Of a stretch of 64,000 nt of DNA, positions 34,650-43,799 are shown piece by piece. This DNA is from Bacteroidales bacterium (lineage in GTDB: Bacteria; Bacteroidota; Bacteroidia; Bacteroidales; UBA1715). The stretch's first letter is position 1. Each line of letters starts with the position of its first letter. The translations under genes and the position numbers were made by a program. The notes beneath the pieces are model-generated. The model was not told where the DNA came from. It worked only from the letters and a program-made list of their open reading frames with translations, and did not search any database. The stretch covers positions 124,001 to 188,000 of the forward strand of contig JADKDL010000007.1 of the NCBI GenBank assembly GCA_016714605.1. Reading direction: 5' to 3'.

Positions 34650-36893
34650 ATGCGTTCAAAAGCTCATAGAATAGTATTGTATCATTTTCGGAAGTTTGGC
34701 TGGTTGGTTATTTTTATAATTGCCCAGAATCTACTATTTGCTTCGGCAGAGGCGTTTACCAATAAATATATAGACTCCATAAAACAGTTGCACGCCGATG
34801 ATTCATCGGTGGTAGCCGAAATAGCTAAAAAAGCTGAACTACTGAGACTTCAAAAGAAGCTTGATGAGAGTGCTTTGCTTTATAAATATCTGGGAGCGCA
34901 TTACCAAAAGCTCTCGGTGTTTGATACTGCAATTTTCTATTACGACAAAAGCTTTGAATTGGCTACAAGCAACAATAACGCTGCATTGCAGTCGGCCAGT
35001 TTATACAATAAAAGTATTTCATTGCAGGCCTTAGGTAATTTTCAGTTGGCGCTCAATGTAGCTAAACAGGCTTTTTTGATTGATTCTTTGCAGAATAATA
35101 CAAGAAATATTGTATTATCGCTCAACAATATTGCTGCGTGCTGCGAAAAATTAAATCTGATGGAAAAGGCACTATTCTATCAACTACGAGCGGTGGTAAT
35201 AACTGAACAGATGAATGATGCTGAACTTCAGGCTTTATCACATTTCAATCTTGCTACAATTTATAGTAAAACCGGAAATCAAAATAAAGCACTCGTCTAT
35301 TTTAATCTTGCAAATGATAGTTATTTGTCATTATTACAAAAAGATACTGCATCATATACGTCTCGATTGGGCAAAACGGAAGTAGATTATGCAATTGGAA
35401 ATTTGCATTTGCAATCGAACGATTTTGAAACTGCTTCTTTTTATTTCGAAAAGGCTCTGAAAGAAAAATATTTGATTTCTGATAAAACAGGAATAGCCAA
35501 ATGTTTTGCACAATTAGGAAATATAGCCTACTTACGTAAAGACTACAACAATGCCTTCAACTACAATATGCAGGCATTGCAGATGAAACTCCAAATAAAC
35601 GACCAAGAGGGTACCGCTTTGATTTTTAGCAATATTGCAAAAATCAGAATGAAAGAAGGAAGAATAGATGAAGCCCTGTTGTTTATAAATAAAAGTATGC
35701 CCATAGCCTACCAAATTGATGCTTTTGTTATTCTGAAAGAAAATTATTTGATGCAGACCAGCATTTACAAAACAATGAAAAAGCATGAGTTAGCTCTGGA
35801 AAGTAGTATGCTCTATGCAAATATTCTTGACACTTTATACCGCATTCAGGGGCAACGAGCGGTTCAGGAAATGAGTGTAAAATATGAGACCGACAAAACT
35901 GAACAACAAAACAAACTTCTCTTACAAGAAAATACAATAAAAGAAATAACCATACAGAAACAGAAAACCACAACCCTATATCTGCTTGGAATAGCAATAC
36001 TTATACTTCTGATTGTGATAATTGTCTACATACAATTACAATCGAAAAAGAAGGCAAATATTGCAATACAGAAAAAGAATGATTTACTACACCAGCAGAA
36101 TGAGAAAATTGAGCATCAGAAATTTGAGATTCAAAATAAGAACAGAGAGCTCACAGACAGTATTCATTATGCCAAAAGAATTCAAGATTCTATGTTGGTG
36201 CATCCGGAGGGTATTTTGCAGAAGCTTGCCGACTATTTTATTTTATTCAGACCAAAGGATATTGTGAGTGGCGATTTTTACTGGGTGGCAGAGAAAAATG
36301 ATACAATAATAGTTGCGGCAATAGATTGTACCGGTCATGGAGTGCCGGGCGCTTTCATGAGTATGCTGGGCGATGCTTATTTGCATCAGATTGTGTACAC
36401 TCATTCCATAACGGCCCCCGATGAAATTCTGAATCATCTGAGCAGATATATACGTGAAGCATTAAGTCAGAAAGCGACCAACAACCAAGACGGTATGGAT
36501 ATGGTTGTTTGCTCTATTCATAAAAAATCTAAGCAAATGGATTTTGCCTGTGCCAAGAATCCGCTCATATATATTAAAAACAATGAACTGGTTAAGGTTA
36601 AAGGCGATAACCTACCTGTAGGCGGCGATGCTTATGAAATAGTTCCGTTTACAAGGCATTCTATCTTGCTTGATAGTCCGGTTTGTGTTTATATTTTTTC
36701 CGACGGGTACCAAGATCAGTTTGGCGGACAAAACAATAAGAAATTCATGCAGAAACGTATGCAGGAGCTAATGGTGCAGCATTATGAAAAACCAATGGCA
36801 GAACAAAAACAAATATTCGAACAGGAATATGATGCTTGGAAAGGCGACAACGAACAGATTGATGATGTTGTGCTTTTTGGGTTTAAACTTTAG
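34650..36893 (+). CDS. TPR-repeat membrane sensor with SpoIIE-type PP2C phosphatase
   Basis: 747 residues. An N-terminal membrane segment (about residues 18-35) exports the TPR part: at least six tetratricopeptide repeats from residue 45 to 380, with units such as GNFQLALNVAKQAFLID and KDYNNAFNYNMQALQMK. After a coiled coil, a membrane helix sits near residues 440-463, followed by a cytoplasmic coiled coil. From about residue 504 (SIHYAKRIQDSML) runs a SpoIIE/PP2C domain with VSGDFYWVA, AIDCTGHGVPGAFMSMLG, GMDMVVCS and YIFSDGYQDQFGG, the metal-binding aspartates all present. It probably dephosphorylates an anti-sigma-factor antagonist in response to an external signal. No partner gene is adjacent. 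Confidence 0.93.
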   Translation: MRSKAHRIVLYHFRKFGWLVIFIIAQNLLFASAEAFTNKYIDSIKQLHADDSSVVAEIAKKAELLRLQKKLDESALLYKYLGAHYQKLSVFDTAIFYYDKSFELATSNNNAALQSASLYNKSISLQALGNFQLALNVAKQAFLIDSLQNNTRNIVLSLNNIAACCEKLNLMEKALFYQLRAVVITEQMNDAELQALSHFNLATIYSKTGNQNKALVYFNLANDSYLSLLQKDTASYTSRLGKTEVDYAIGNLHLQSNDFETASFYFEKALKEKYLISDKTGIAKCFAQLGNIAYLRKDYNNAFNYNMQALQMKLQINDQEGTALIFSNIAKIRMKEGRIDEALLFINKSMPIAYQIDAFVILKENYLMQTSIYKTMKKHELALESSMLYANILDTLYRIQGQRAVQEMSVKYETDKTEQQNKLLLQENTIKEITIQKQKTTTLYLLGIAILILLIVIIVYIQLQSKKKANIAIQKKNDLLHQQNEKIEHQKFEIQNKNRELTDSIHYAKRIQDSMLVHPEGILQKLADYFILFRPKDIVSGDFYWVAEKNDTIIVAAIDCTGHGVPGAFMSMLGDAYLHQIVYTHSITAPDEILNHLSRYIREALSQKATNNQDGMDMVVCSIHKKSKQMDFACAKNPLIYIKNNELVKVKGDNLPVGGDAYEIVPFTRHSILLDSPVCVYIFSDGYQDQFGGQNNKKFMQKRMQELMVQHYEKPMAEQKQIFEQEYDAWKGDNEQIDDVVLFGFKL

Positions 36894-37104
36894 GATAGAT
36901 TAATAATTTTATATCTTTTATTAAGAGGGAGAAATTACAAAATACTTTTTTCTGAAAGTCAAATTCCTCACACACTACAATGTATTCACATTAATTGTTT
37001 TTATACTGTCTGTTGAGTTTTGATACTGAGTATTTAAGACCCAGTATCAAAAGTTGGCGCTGTCAGAATGCTTCTTGAATAGCTCTTCTTTATATTACAT
37101 TCTA

Positions 37105-38811
37105 TTATTTTTCTTCACCGATAAAACCAACAAACAATCTAGAATTTGGATACATCCGCTTTATACTTTTTATATCTTTATCGGAAAGTTCAAAACCGAT
37201 GTAAATGTTATCTATTTTTACATCCTTTAATTCAACAGGCATTTGAAATGAAACAAGTTCATTTGAATTGAAACTTCCAGCTTTGTGTATCTCTAAAACC
37301 CAAACAGAGTCTCTTTTTGATATTTTTTCTATCAAAGAATTTCTATCAACTTCAATCCAATCTGCATTATTGTTTTCATATAATTGCTTATTAATACTCA
37401 AAACTGTTTTTGGGAAGAGATTTACAATTCGTTTTTGTTCATCTCTGGAGATTTTTCCTTTTATATTAAGTTTTCCAATTTTCACTTTACTCAACTCAAT
37501 AGGAATAAATACAGAATCGACAAAATCTAATTCAAGATTAAAAATCTCTTTCAATGAAAATAGTTCTTTGGGTACTTCGGTTACCCTTATTTCTATTCCA
37601 TAAAAATCAGAAATTCCATTATCTGCTTCGAATTTCTTTATTAATGCAGAGTTTAGGGGGGCTTTTTTTCTAATCATCCATGCTATTTTAGGTTTTAGTG
37701 CATATGTCTTATTACATTGCTCTAAACCAATAAATCCTGCCCATAATTCTAATGGTGTTGAAATTACTTTTCCTCGAGACTCTTCTATATGCAATAAATC
37801 AACTTTAACTATTTCTTCTGCCAGATTACTTTTATCTGACAACTCTTTTAACGAGAATCTTTTTCCATCCTTATCATAAGGGAAAAACTTAACTATCCAA
37901 CCATCAATTACCTTAGGTGCACCATACTTTTCAAGGGTATGATACTTAAACATATTTCGCCAAAAATCTTTATCAATATTTCCTTTTGAGGTTTCAATAA
38001 TTTGTTTCAATATAGGTTCTAGTTCATCAATCCACCAATCAAGTTCATATTTTTTGAGCGCTTGCGATTTTTGTAATATTTTCTCCCAATCTGCTGTTGT
38101 TCCTTCAAGAGTAATTTCAGGAATACCACAAATCATTCTAAAAACAATATACTCAAAATATGGCTCCATTGCCTCTAGAATTGTTATTTCAGATACAACT
38201 TTTTCAACTGAACCGGTCGTTGAAAAATCTGCGGAGAGAGTTTCTATTAATTCTGATCCTACATGTTTTTCAATTTCTTTTGTAAATTCAGGAAACACAT
38301 CTTCCCAAGGACTTTTGGGATTATTTAAATCTATTTCATCATTTTTAACTACAAGATGAATCTTTCCTTCAAAATTGACAAAATGATCTCTTAATATTTC
38401 GGAATTAGCATTTACATGTCTGGCAAACCCCTGACTTATTAGAAGCCAAATTATATCAGGTGACAATACAAATGGACGATGGTCGGCATATGCTTGATAC
38501 ATTCCATAAAAAAAAGAATTATAACCAAAACTCTCTAAACTATCGGAAGTAACACTTTTAGCTACAATGTTATAAGGAATTGATATTTTGTTTTTGCTAA
38601 TATCAGAATCACTAATTTTACAGTCTATAGTAATCAATTCTCTATAAATATCTCTTGTGGAACGTAATTTCAAGAGGTTATCCGGAGAACTTAATACCTC
38701 AACATTAAAAGTTTTTCCGCCTGGTGAATTTGATAAATATCTTTTAATTGTAGTTTGTGCAAATAGCAGCGACGGTACTACTAAAAATAATGTAATAAGT
38801 ATTTTTATCAT
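37105..38811 (-). CDS. DUF4419 family secreted protein
   Basis: 568 residues with a signal peptide ending near LLFAQ. The DUF4419 signatures are clear: YADHRPFVLSPDIIWLLISQGFARHVN, ILRDHFVNFEGK, CGIPEITLEGTTADWEKI and DGWIVKFFPYDKDGKR. The family occurs in fungi and scattered bacteria and has no known activity. The C-terminal 200 residues (from about residue 370) look like a separate beta-rich region with repeated SVFIPIELSKVKIG and FQMPVELKDVKIDNI units. It stands alone on its strand. Confidence 0.85.
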   Translation of the reverse strand: MIKILITLFLVVPSLLFAQTTIKRYLSNSPGGKTFNVEVLSSPDNLLKLRSTRDIYRELITIDCKISDSDISKNKISIPYNIVAKSVTSDSLESFGYNSFFYGMYQAYADHRPFVLSPDIIWLLISQGFARHVNANSEILRDHFVNFEGKIHLVVKNDEIDLNNPKSPWEDVFPEFTKEIEKHVGSELIETLSADFSTTGSVEKVVSEITILEAMEPYFEYIVFRMICGIPEITLEGTTADWEKILQKSQALKKYELDWWIDELEPILKQIIETSKGNIDKDFWRNMFKYHTLEKYGAPKVIDGWIVKFFPYDKDGKRFSLKELSDKSNLAEEIVKVDLLHIEESRGKVISTPLELWAGFIGLEQCNKTYALKPKIAWMIRKKAPLNSALIKKFEADNGISDFYGIEIRVTEVPKELFSLKEIFNLELDFVDSVFIPIELSKVKIGKLNIKGKISRDEQKRIVNLFPKTVLSINKQLYENNNADWIEVDRNSLIEKISKRDSVWVLEIHKAGSFNSNELVSFQMPVELKDVKIDNIYIGFELSDKDIKSIKRMYPNSRLFVGFIGEEK

Positions 38812-38977
38812 CTAATTTTATTTTTTTTATTCGGACTAACGTTTCTAATTTAATATATTTTCAAAACTCTATTCCTATTAAACAGTTATGTTTGTAACAG
38901 TATTATATTGTCTTCTAAAATAGATTTATTCATTGATAAAGCCAAAATATATGGTTGTTTTTTTTAGAATAATTCTT

Positions 38978-39604
38978 TTATTCACCATAAGCAATATGAA
39001 AATATCTAGAAACCGATGAAACCACTCGCTTCTCAGTATAAATTAGAACACTCACTTCTACTATTCTCCCGGTATTCAACGGTATTGCACTCTCGTTGTA
39101 TTCCTGATTATGCTCATAATCTTCATATAATTTTGGAATATCGGTTTCTCAAATTGGTCTCAACTGTTTTTCCCATACCGAGTTTTTAATTTTAAAATAG
39201 ACAATAGATAATTTCTCTGAAGTGAAAACCTGATGATTAGATTTTTTTAAAGGCTTATTGTTTAGTTTTATACTTATGTCTGAGTCGCTGAAAATTGTAT
39301 CATATACTGCAAATACATAAATATCGGCATTGCCGTTCCAAATAGCACCGTTTGGTCCTCCGTTTTCATGATTAAACAGTTTGTTGACTGTGTTAAATTC
39401 TGTGAGCTGCGAGAGCTTACTATCAATCCACTTAAGCTCTTCTATGCTGTCATTCTTTTCAGCATATTTGTTGTCGAACAAGAAATAGCAAACCATTTTA
39501 ACATTTACAACAGCTTTACTGTTTTTGGTTACAGGGCTAGCAATCGTTACATTGCTAAGGATAGGCAATAGATATATCAACAATATTAGTAAAAACTTTT
39601 GCAT
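38978..39604 (-). CDS. secreted protein of unknown function, with an in-frame TGA
   Basis: The first open part runs from an ATG at 39604 (MQKFLLILLIYLLP, a signal peptide) to a TGA at 39149, 151 residues. The same frame continues without a stop for a further 56 codons (ETDIPKLYEDYEHN to SRYFHIAYGE) and ends at a TAA at 38978. The extension has protein-like composition, so a nonsense mutation or base-call error (for example TGG to TGA) is likely. An ATG 48 nt upstream of 39604 is less plausible as start. No domain is recognised. Confidence 0.5.
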
Positions 39605-39812
39605 AGGTAGTGAATTTAAAGTTGAAACATTTCTGCTAAAAAAAATTAACACACATTAAATACTGTTTTGGTAAATATAGCATATTAAAATCTGTTTTAT
39701 TGCCTTACTTTGTGTTTGAGATTCTAAAGTTACATTATGTAGAAATATTTGTTTAATTTTACAAAGAAAGATTGCAGCGAGAGTTTTACTTTCGTGTATT
39801 TATAAGAGGTAG

Positions 39813-40514
39813 ATGGTGAGATTTTTTCAGAATTTAAAATATTTTACAGTTAGAATTTTTGGGATATATTCTTTTTTATATTTCATATTAGGTTTCTTCA
39901 AGACCGTAAAACTTCATAATGTAAAGAAAAGTACGCAGGTGTGTATAGAAGGTTTTCCGCGGTCGGCAAATTCATTTCTCACCCTTTATTTTATGCAGTA
40001 CAACAAGCGTGTAGAAATAGCCCACCATTTACATTTACCCATGCAATACAAGAAAGCCGTTTCGTTCAAGATTCCTACTATTGTGCTGCTCCGCCATCCG
40101 CTCGATGCTATTACTTCATTGCTCATTCGTGAGCGATTTCTCTACCCTTCTTTGGCTATTATCTCATATATTTGGTTCTATAAGGCTTTGTTGAAATACA
40201 CCAATAAAGTATTGATAGTTCATTTCAAAAATGTTATCAGTGCGCCAGACGAAGTTATTGACAGATTAAATAAGCAATTCAATTCAAATTTTCACCATGT
40301 ACCCTTGACCGGAGAAATGAAACAGAACATATTTACCCTTATTGACCAAGTAGATGCTCTCACCAAAAACGATTCTCTTTCTTTGGCAAGACCTACGCAA
40401 GAGAAAGACTCCAAAAAAGAAAAGGTAAAGACTATTATTTTACAATCAAATTTTTACCCACAAGCACTCAATCTATATTATCAACTGGTTAAATATACCG
40501 GCACCTCGGTTTAA
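39813..40514 (+). CDS. sulfotransferase-like P-loop protein
   Basis: 233 residues. CIEGFPRSANSFLTLYF fits the 5'-phosphosulfate-binding loop of PAPS sulfotransferases, and IVLLRHPLDAITSLLIRERF fits the 3'-phosphate-binding motif with the conserved RxPxxxxxS pattern. An N-terminal hydrophobic stretch (residues 15-30) may be an anchor. The protein is shorter than usual (about 250-300). Donor and acceptor are unknown, as no glycan or lipid gene is adjacent. A general nucleotide-dependent kinase is less likely. Confidence 0.7.
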   Translation: MVRFFQNLKYFTVRIFGIYSFLYFILGFFKTVKLHNVKKSTQVCIEGFPRSANSFLTLYFMQYNKRVEIAHHLHLPMQYKKAVSFKIPTIVLLRHPLDAITSLLIRERFLYPSLAIISYIWFYKALLKYTNKVLIVHFKNVISAPDEVIDRLNKQFNSNFHHVPLTGEMKQNIFTLIDQVDALTKNDSLSLARPTQEKDSKKEKVKTIILQSNFYPQALNLYYQLVKYTGTSV

Positions 40515-40832
40515 AATCTACATTATTAATCAGAAGCAATTCCATATTTAATCGGGCTCAAAACCCAACTTAATTCAACCCAACAGTAACACCTCGGGTA
40601 AAATAAAATCTAGCCTCTCGCTCATCAGCATACTATCATTAGAATTATATATGGTTTGTGGTTTGCAACACTACTACTGTGTGCATAGAGTAAAAATAAA
40701 CAGTTTTGTTGCTAATGCACACAAATACAAAGATCTAAGGAGAATAGTTGTTGTTTAATTATAGTCTTAAAACCTACATATTTGTAGGAAAATTTATGAA
40801 AAACAACAGTAAATGTAGAAAAGGAGGATAAG
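40515..40832. other. gene-free stretch with a sigma-54 promoter
   Basis: 318 nt with no gene. The only clear element is the GG-N10-GC promoter at 40652-40667. No TGT-N10-ACA NifA-binding site was found. Confidence 0.5.
40652..40667 (+). promoter_or_regulatory. candidate sigma-54 promoter
   Basis: TGGTTTGTGGTTTGCA fits the -24/-12 consensus TGGCACG-N4-TTGCW at GG, the following G, and TTGCA, with the obligatory 10 nt between GG and GC. It points at the NifX-like operon, whose first start codon is 165 nt downstream. Confidence 0.55.
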
Positions 40833-41255
40833 ATGAAGCTTGCGATGCCCGTATTTAAAGAAACATTGAATGGTAATACCGGAACTTTGGCAAAAAGTTT
40901 TACCGAAACCGATGTGTTTTGTGTATATGATGCAACAAAAAATGAATGCAATGCACTGGTAATTCAAGATTTATTTGTTTCATATGGCAAAGAAAATCTG
41001 CTACAGATATTTAAAGAATTAGGAATTACAGCAGTAGTGAGTACTAAGTTTATGCCCATGGCAATGAATTTTTTTAGAATGAACAAAATAAATATGTTTA
41101 AGCCGGTTGATTCCGATTTGCACGCAACCATAGAGTTGTTCAGAACCGAGCAGCTTCAAACATTCTCTCAAAGCGACGTGAGTCCATCGGCATGCAGCGG
41201 AAGTTGTAGCTCTTGCGACACGAGTTCGTGTACAACAGGAAAAGAAAATGATTAA
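40833..41255 (+). CDS. NifX/NifY-like (dinitrogenase FeMo-cofactor family) protein with Cys-rich tail
   Basis: 140 residues. The RNase-H-like FeMo-cofactor-binding fold is suggested by MKLAMPVFKETLNGNTG, FTETDVFCVYDA, LLQIFKELGITAVVSTKFMPMAMNFFRMNKINMFKPV and ATIELFRTEQLQTFS, in the family's usual order. The last 25 residues hold five Cys (SACSGSCSSCDTSSCTTG), an extension that could bind metal. Family members carry or shuttle Fe-S-based cofactor precursors. First gene of a three-gene set behind a sigma-54 promoter. Confidence 0.72.
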   Translation: MKLAMPVFKETLNGNTGTLAKSFTETDVFCVYDATKNECNALVIQDLFVSYGKENLLQIFKELGITAVVSTKFMPMAMNFFRMNKINMFKPVDSDLHATIELFRTEQLQTFSQSDVSPSACSGSCSSCDTSSCTTGKEND

Positions 41256-41272
41256 CCAAAGAAATTACAATC

Positions 41273-41539
41273 ATGGCAGTACAAAGCGCAATAAAATTTA
41301 TCATAAAAGCCAGTCAGGATACCAGTTTTAGGTCGGAGTTTTATGGAATAGAAAAAGAAGAGATAAAAAAACTGCAAGAAGACAATGGTTTCGAATTCGA
41401 AATGTGTGAATTTGAAGAGGCAAAGTATGTTTTGCTATTCAAAGCCCAGTCGGAAGCAGAGGCAATGAATATAAAAGAAATAGCCATGTGGTATTATATG
41501 GTGAATAATGAGACTACAGAGAGTAGATATATTGGGTAA
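41273..41539 (+). CDS. Nif11-like small protein
   Basis: 88 residues. VQSAIKFIIKASQDTSFRSEFYGIEKEEIKKLQEDNGFEFEMCEFEEA matches the pattern of the Nif11 domain (helical segment with SAxxFI, DxxFRxxF, then GFEFxxxEFEEA). Nif11 proteins were first found in nitrogen-fixing organisms and later as leader parts of natural-product peptides; a natural-product role is not supported here because there is no Gly-Gly cleavage site or modifying enzyme. It starts 18 nt after the NifX-like gene. Confidence 0.65.
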   Translation: MAVQSAIKFIIKASQDTSFRSEFYGIEKEEIKKLQEDNGFEFEMCEFEEAKYVLLFKAQSEAEAMNIKEIAMWYYMVNNETTESRYIG

Positions 41540-41564
41540 TTAATTAATTTAAAAAATAAAGGAT

Positions 41565-41870
41565 ATGGCATTTAAAAAATTTAGAGCCCTAGGACCGGTT
41601 CAAGAAGCATTATCAAGTTTAGGGATAGAAGTATCTTATGCTTATGACGATTTAGTGTTTATAGAGCATAACACATTTATACTTCGTTTCGACGATACAA
41701 AAGACAATCATCTTTTTCTGCATTTCAATGTAGAATGTACAGAGAAATTGGGCATTACGAAAGCATTAGAAATACAGTTTGAGAATCATAACCTGAAAAT
41801 AACTCCAGATAAGCAGTACAATATTATTGAAAAACCCGGCAAAGAAGAGTTCGATTTGATGTTTATTTAA
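41565..41870 (+). CDS. small protein of unknown function in the NifX/Nif11-like operon
   Basis: 101 residues, not recognised. No signal or membrane segment. The sequence alternates beta-type stretches (DDLVFIEHNTFILRF, NHLFLHFNVEC) with a short helix and looks like a compact alpha/beta domain. It begins 26 nt after the Nif11-like gene, so it probably shares its sigma-54 transcript and function. Confidence 0.65.
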   Translation: MAFKKFRALGPVQEALSSLGIEVSYAYDDLVFIEHNTFILRFDDTKDNHLFLHFNVECTEKLGITKALEIQFENHNLKITPDKQYNIIEKPGKEEFDLMFI

Positions 41871-42201
41871 ATTTGCTTAATGATTAGCCATTCGGCTTTT
41901 GGCAAAGGATAAAATTCCCTTTACCAACGTTAGAAGTTTTCCAAGCTCATTGACGGTTGTACCGTCAATTTATCTAATTTCCGATAGTGAAAGTTTTTCA
42001 TATTGTATCGAATTACATGGTAAAGATGAAATTCAGGTAGAGACGCACGGCCGTGCGTCTCTACGGTGGGTTTTGTACAAGATGGGTTGTGTGCCTTATA
42101 ATACAATCAAATACATTTACTTCTAAATCTAAGACATTGAGTCACCCTTTCAATTATCGTTTTTCCGATAAAATAAATTGTATCTTTACAAAAAAATAAT
42201 T
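41871..42201. other. gene-free stretch with direct repeat copy 1
   Basis: Holds the left copy of the 89-bp repeat and the upstream region of the toxin-antitoxin pair. The open frame through the repeat is rejected. Confidence 0.5.
41978..42066 (+). repeat. 89-bp direct repeat, copy 1, flanking a toxin-antitoxin module
   Basis: Identical over all 89 positions to 42826-42914. It contains a perfect 28-nt palindrome whose half is GTAGAGACGCACGG. Confidence 0.95.
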
Positions 42202-42444
42202 ATGAACTTACAGACAAGAAAAATAAATTTTGTTCAAGAGTTTTTAAGACTTCAAAATGAAGAAATAATAAGTGGACTAGAGAACTTATTGAAAGCAAAA
42301 AAAATTGAACAATATGAAAAAAAATTAATCCCAATGAGTTCCGATCAATTTAATCAGGAGATTGATCAAGCTTTACTTGATTCTGAAGAAGATAGAATAA
42401 CATCGGCTAAAGATATTAAGAAAAAATTTCAAGCATGGGATTGA
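42202..42444 (+). CDS. antitoxin of a RelE/ParE-type module
   Basis: 80 residues from the ATG at 42202 (MNLQTRKINFVQEFLRLQNEEI). LIPMSSDQFNQEIDQALLDSEEDRITSAKDIKKKFQAWD resembles the RelE-partner antitoxins of Bacteroidota, mostly helical with a basic C-terminus. Overlap of 10 nt with the toxin and its size support the call. Confidence 0.82.
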   Translation: MNLQTRKINFVQEFLRLQNEEIISGLENLLKAKKIEQYEKKLIPMSSDQFNQEIDQALLDSEEDRITSAKDIKKKFQAWD

Positions 42445-42749
42445 CCGTTTACTGGACTCATTTTGCCGAAAATAAACTTGATGATATTTATACATACTAC
42501 AAGGAAAAGTCAGGAACAAGAATTGCTAGAAAACTTGTTGATGAGATAGTAAATAAAACCTTAGAATTAGAGAAAAATCCATTAATAGGTCAAAAAGAAT
42601 TACTACTCAGTCATAGAATTCAAGAGTTTAGATATTTAGTTTATAAAAGTTACAAAATAATATACTTGGTAAACATTCAAAAGAAACGAATAGAAGTTTT
42701 TAATTTGTTTGACTGTAGACAAAACCCTATAAAGATTGATGAGATTTAA
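42435..42749 (+). CDS. RelE/ParE-type toxin
   Basis: 104 residues, intact. VYWTHFAENKLDDIYTYYKEKSGTRIARKLVDEI, NPLIGQKELLL, FRYLVYKSYKIIYLVNIQKKRIEVFNLFDCRQNPIKI match the RelE/ParE superfamily, with the typical arginine-rich C-terminal strand. Overlapping the antitoxin gene by 10 nt. Whether it cuts mRNA or hits gyrase is unclear. The module is bracketed by 89-bp identical direct repeats. Confidence 0.88.
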   Translation: MGLTVYWTHFAENKLDDIYTYYKEKSGTRIARKLVDEIVNKTLELEKNPLIGQKELLLSHRIQEFRYLVYKSYKIIYLVNIQKKRIEVFNLFDCRQNPIKIDEI

Positions 42750-42765
42750 TTTCACAGATGGCACA

Positions 42766-42791
42766 GATGGCGCTAGCTTGTAACTCGTGCC
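42766..42791 (+). repeat. 26-bp element shared by both toxin-antitoxin loci
   Basis: GATGGCGCTAGCTTGTA then ACTCGTGCC; 23 of 26 identical to the reverse strand of 30594-30619. Confidence 0.6.
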
Positions 42792-42825
42792 CAACTCATC
42801 GTGGGTATACCGTCAACTTACAAAT

Positions 42826-42914
42826 TTTCCGATAGTGAAAGTTTTTCATATTGTATCGAATTACATGGTAAAGATGAAATTCAGGTAGAGACGCACGGCC
42901 GTGCGTCTCTACGG
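42826..42914 (+). repeat. 89-bp direct repeat, copy 2
   Basis: Exact copy of 41978-42066, in the same orientation, on the other side of the toxin-antitoxin pair. Confidence 0.95.
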
Positions 42915-43183
42915 AGGGTTCAGTTCAAAACCGGTTGTGATTATCGAAATGTTTTATCATATAGAAAACGAATTTCACATATTCAAATACAATGATATCT
43001 GTAATTTCTATCTGATATGATGTAATTCTATCAGGTAATACATTCCCCACCTTTGTAGTGTGAAAATTTATTCGCAATTATAATTTGAAAAACGAAACAT
43101 CAGTTAGAAAATAATCTTTCGCACCAAAAGAATGATTATTTCATGGATGTTCCTTATGTCAAATTAAAAAAACATTAAAAAAA

Positions 43184-43579
43184 ATGAAAACAATTAAAAA
43201 AATCGCAATTATTGGAGTTGTTGTATTGATGACTTCTTGTTCAACCACAGCTAATTTTCCGATTTCAGAAGTTACACCTGCGGCCGACATAACTGCATCA
43301 TATGAAAAGCAAGGTGCTTCAGATTATCTTGTAACAATTACTGCTAATAATCTTGCTGATAGCGAACGTTTAAACCCACCTAAAAAATATTATATAATAT
43401 GGGCTGTTTCAAGTGCTGGCGATATTAAAAATGTAGGTCGTTTTGATCAGGAAAATGCTAGAATTTCCACATACCAAGCCTCGTTTCCCTTCAAACCTAC
43501 CGAGATTTTTATCACTGCCGAAGACAAAGATGATTTGCGCAAACCTATAGGTGTTGAAATATCAAGAACAAAAATTTAA
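43184..43579 (+). CDS. small lipoprotein, unknown function
   Basis: 131 residues. Lipobox MTSC gives lipidated Cys19. The mature part is beta-rich (ITASYEKQGASDYLVTITANNLADSERLNPPKKYYIIWAVS), a single Ig-like sandwich by eye, without known motifs. It stands alone, upstream of a terminator. Confidence 0.75.
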   Translation: MKTIKKIAIIGVVVLMTSCSTTANFPISEVTPAADITASYEKQGASDYLVTITANNLADSERLNPPKKYYIIWAVSSAGDIKNVGRFDQENARISTYQASFPFKPTEIFITAEDKDDLRKPIGVEISRTKI

Positions 43580-43743
43580 TAGCAACTGTTTACACACTAA
43601 AACAACTGGTTTAATAGGCCGTAATTTATTAAATCGGCATCAAAGCTCTATTTTAAAAGCTAAGATGAGGTAATTTTTTCGCTGTTGGTGTGGCGATATT
43701 AAAAGAGTGCATGAAAATGCGTAATGCCTTTGTTTTATTGCAA

Positions 43744-43784
43744 GAGGAGTCTCAGGAGGTAAACACTTCAGAGACTCCTTTTAT
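43744..43784 (+). terminator. terminator
   Basis: AGGAGTCT pairs with AGACTCCT across a 19-nt loop, followed by TTTTA. About 165 nt downstream of the lipoprotein gene and convergent with the epimerase gene. Confidence 0.55.
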
Positions 43785-43799
43785 CATTTAAAATGGAGC

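Noticed and set aside
37017..37050. Inverted repeat with TTGATACTG as a DUF4419 terminator
   Set aside because: Stem mismatched and no T run on either side.
41899..42126. An open frame across the first 89-bp repeat, similar to another at 42801-42995
   Set aside because: The similarity only reflects the shared repeat. Starts and ends differ and no operon or promoter supports either.
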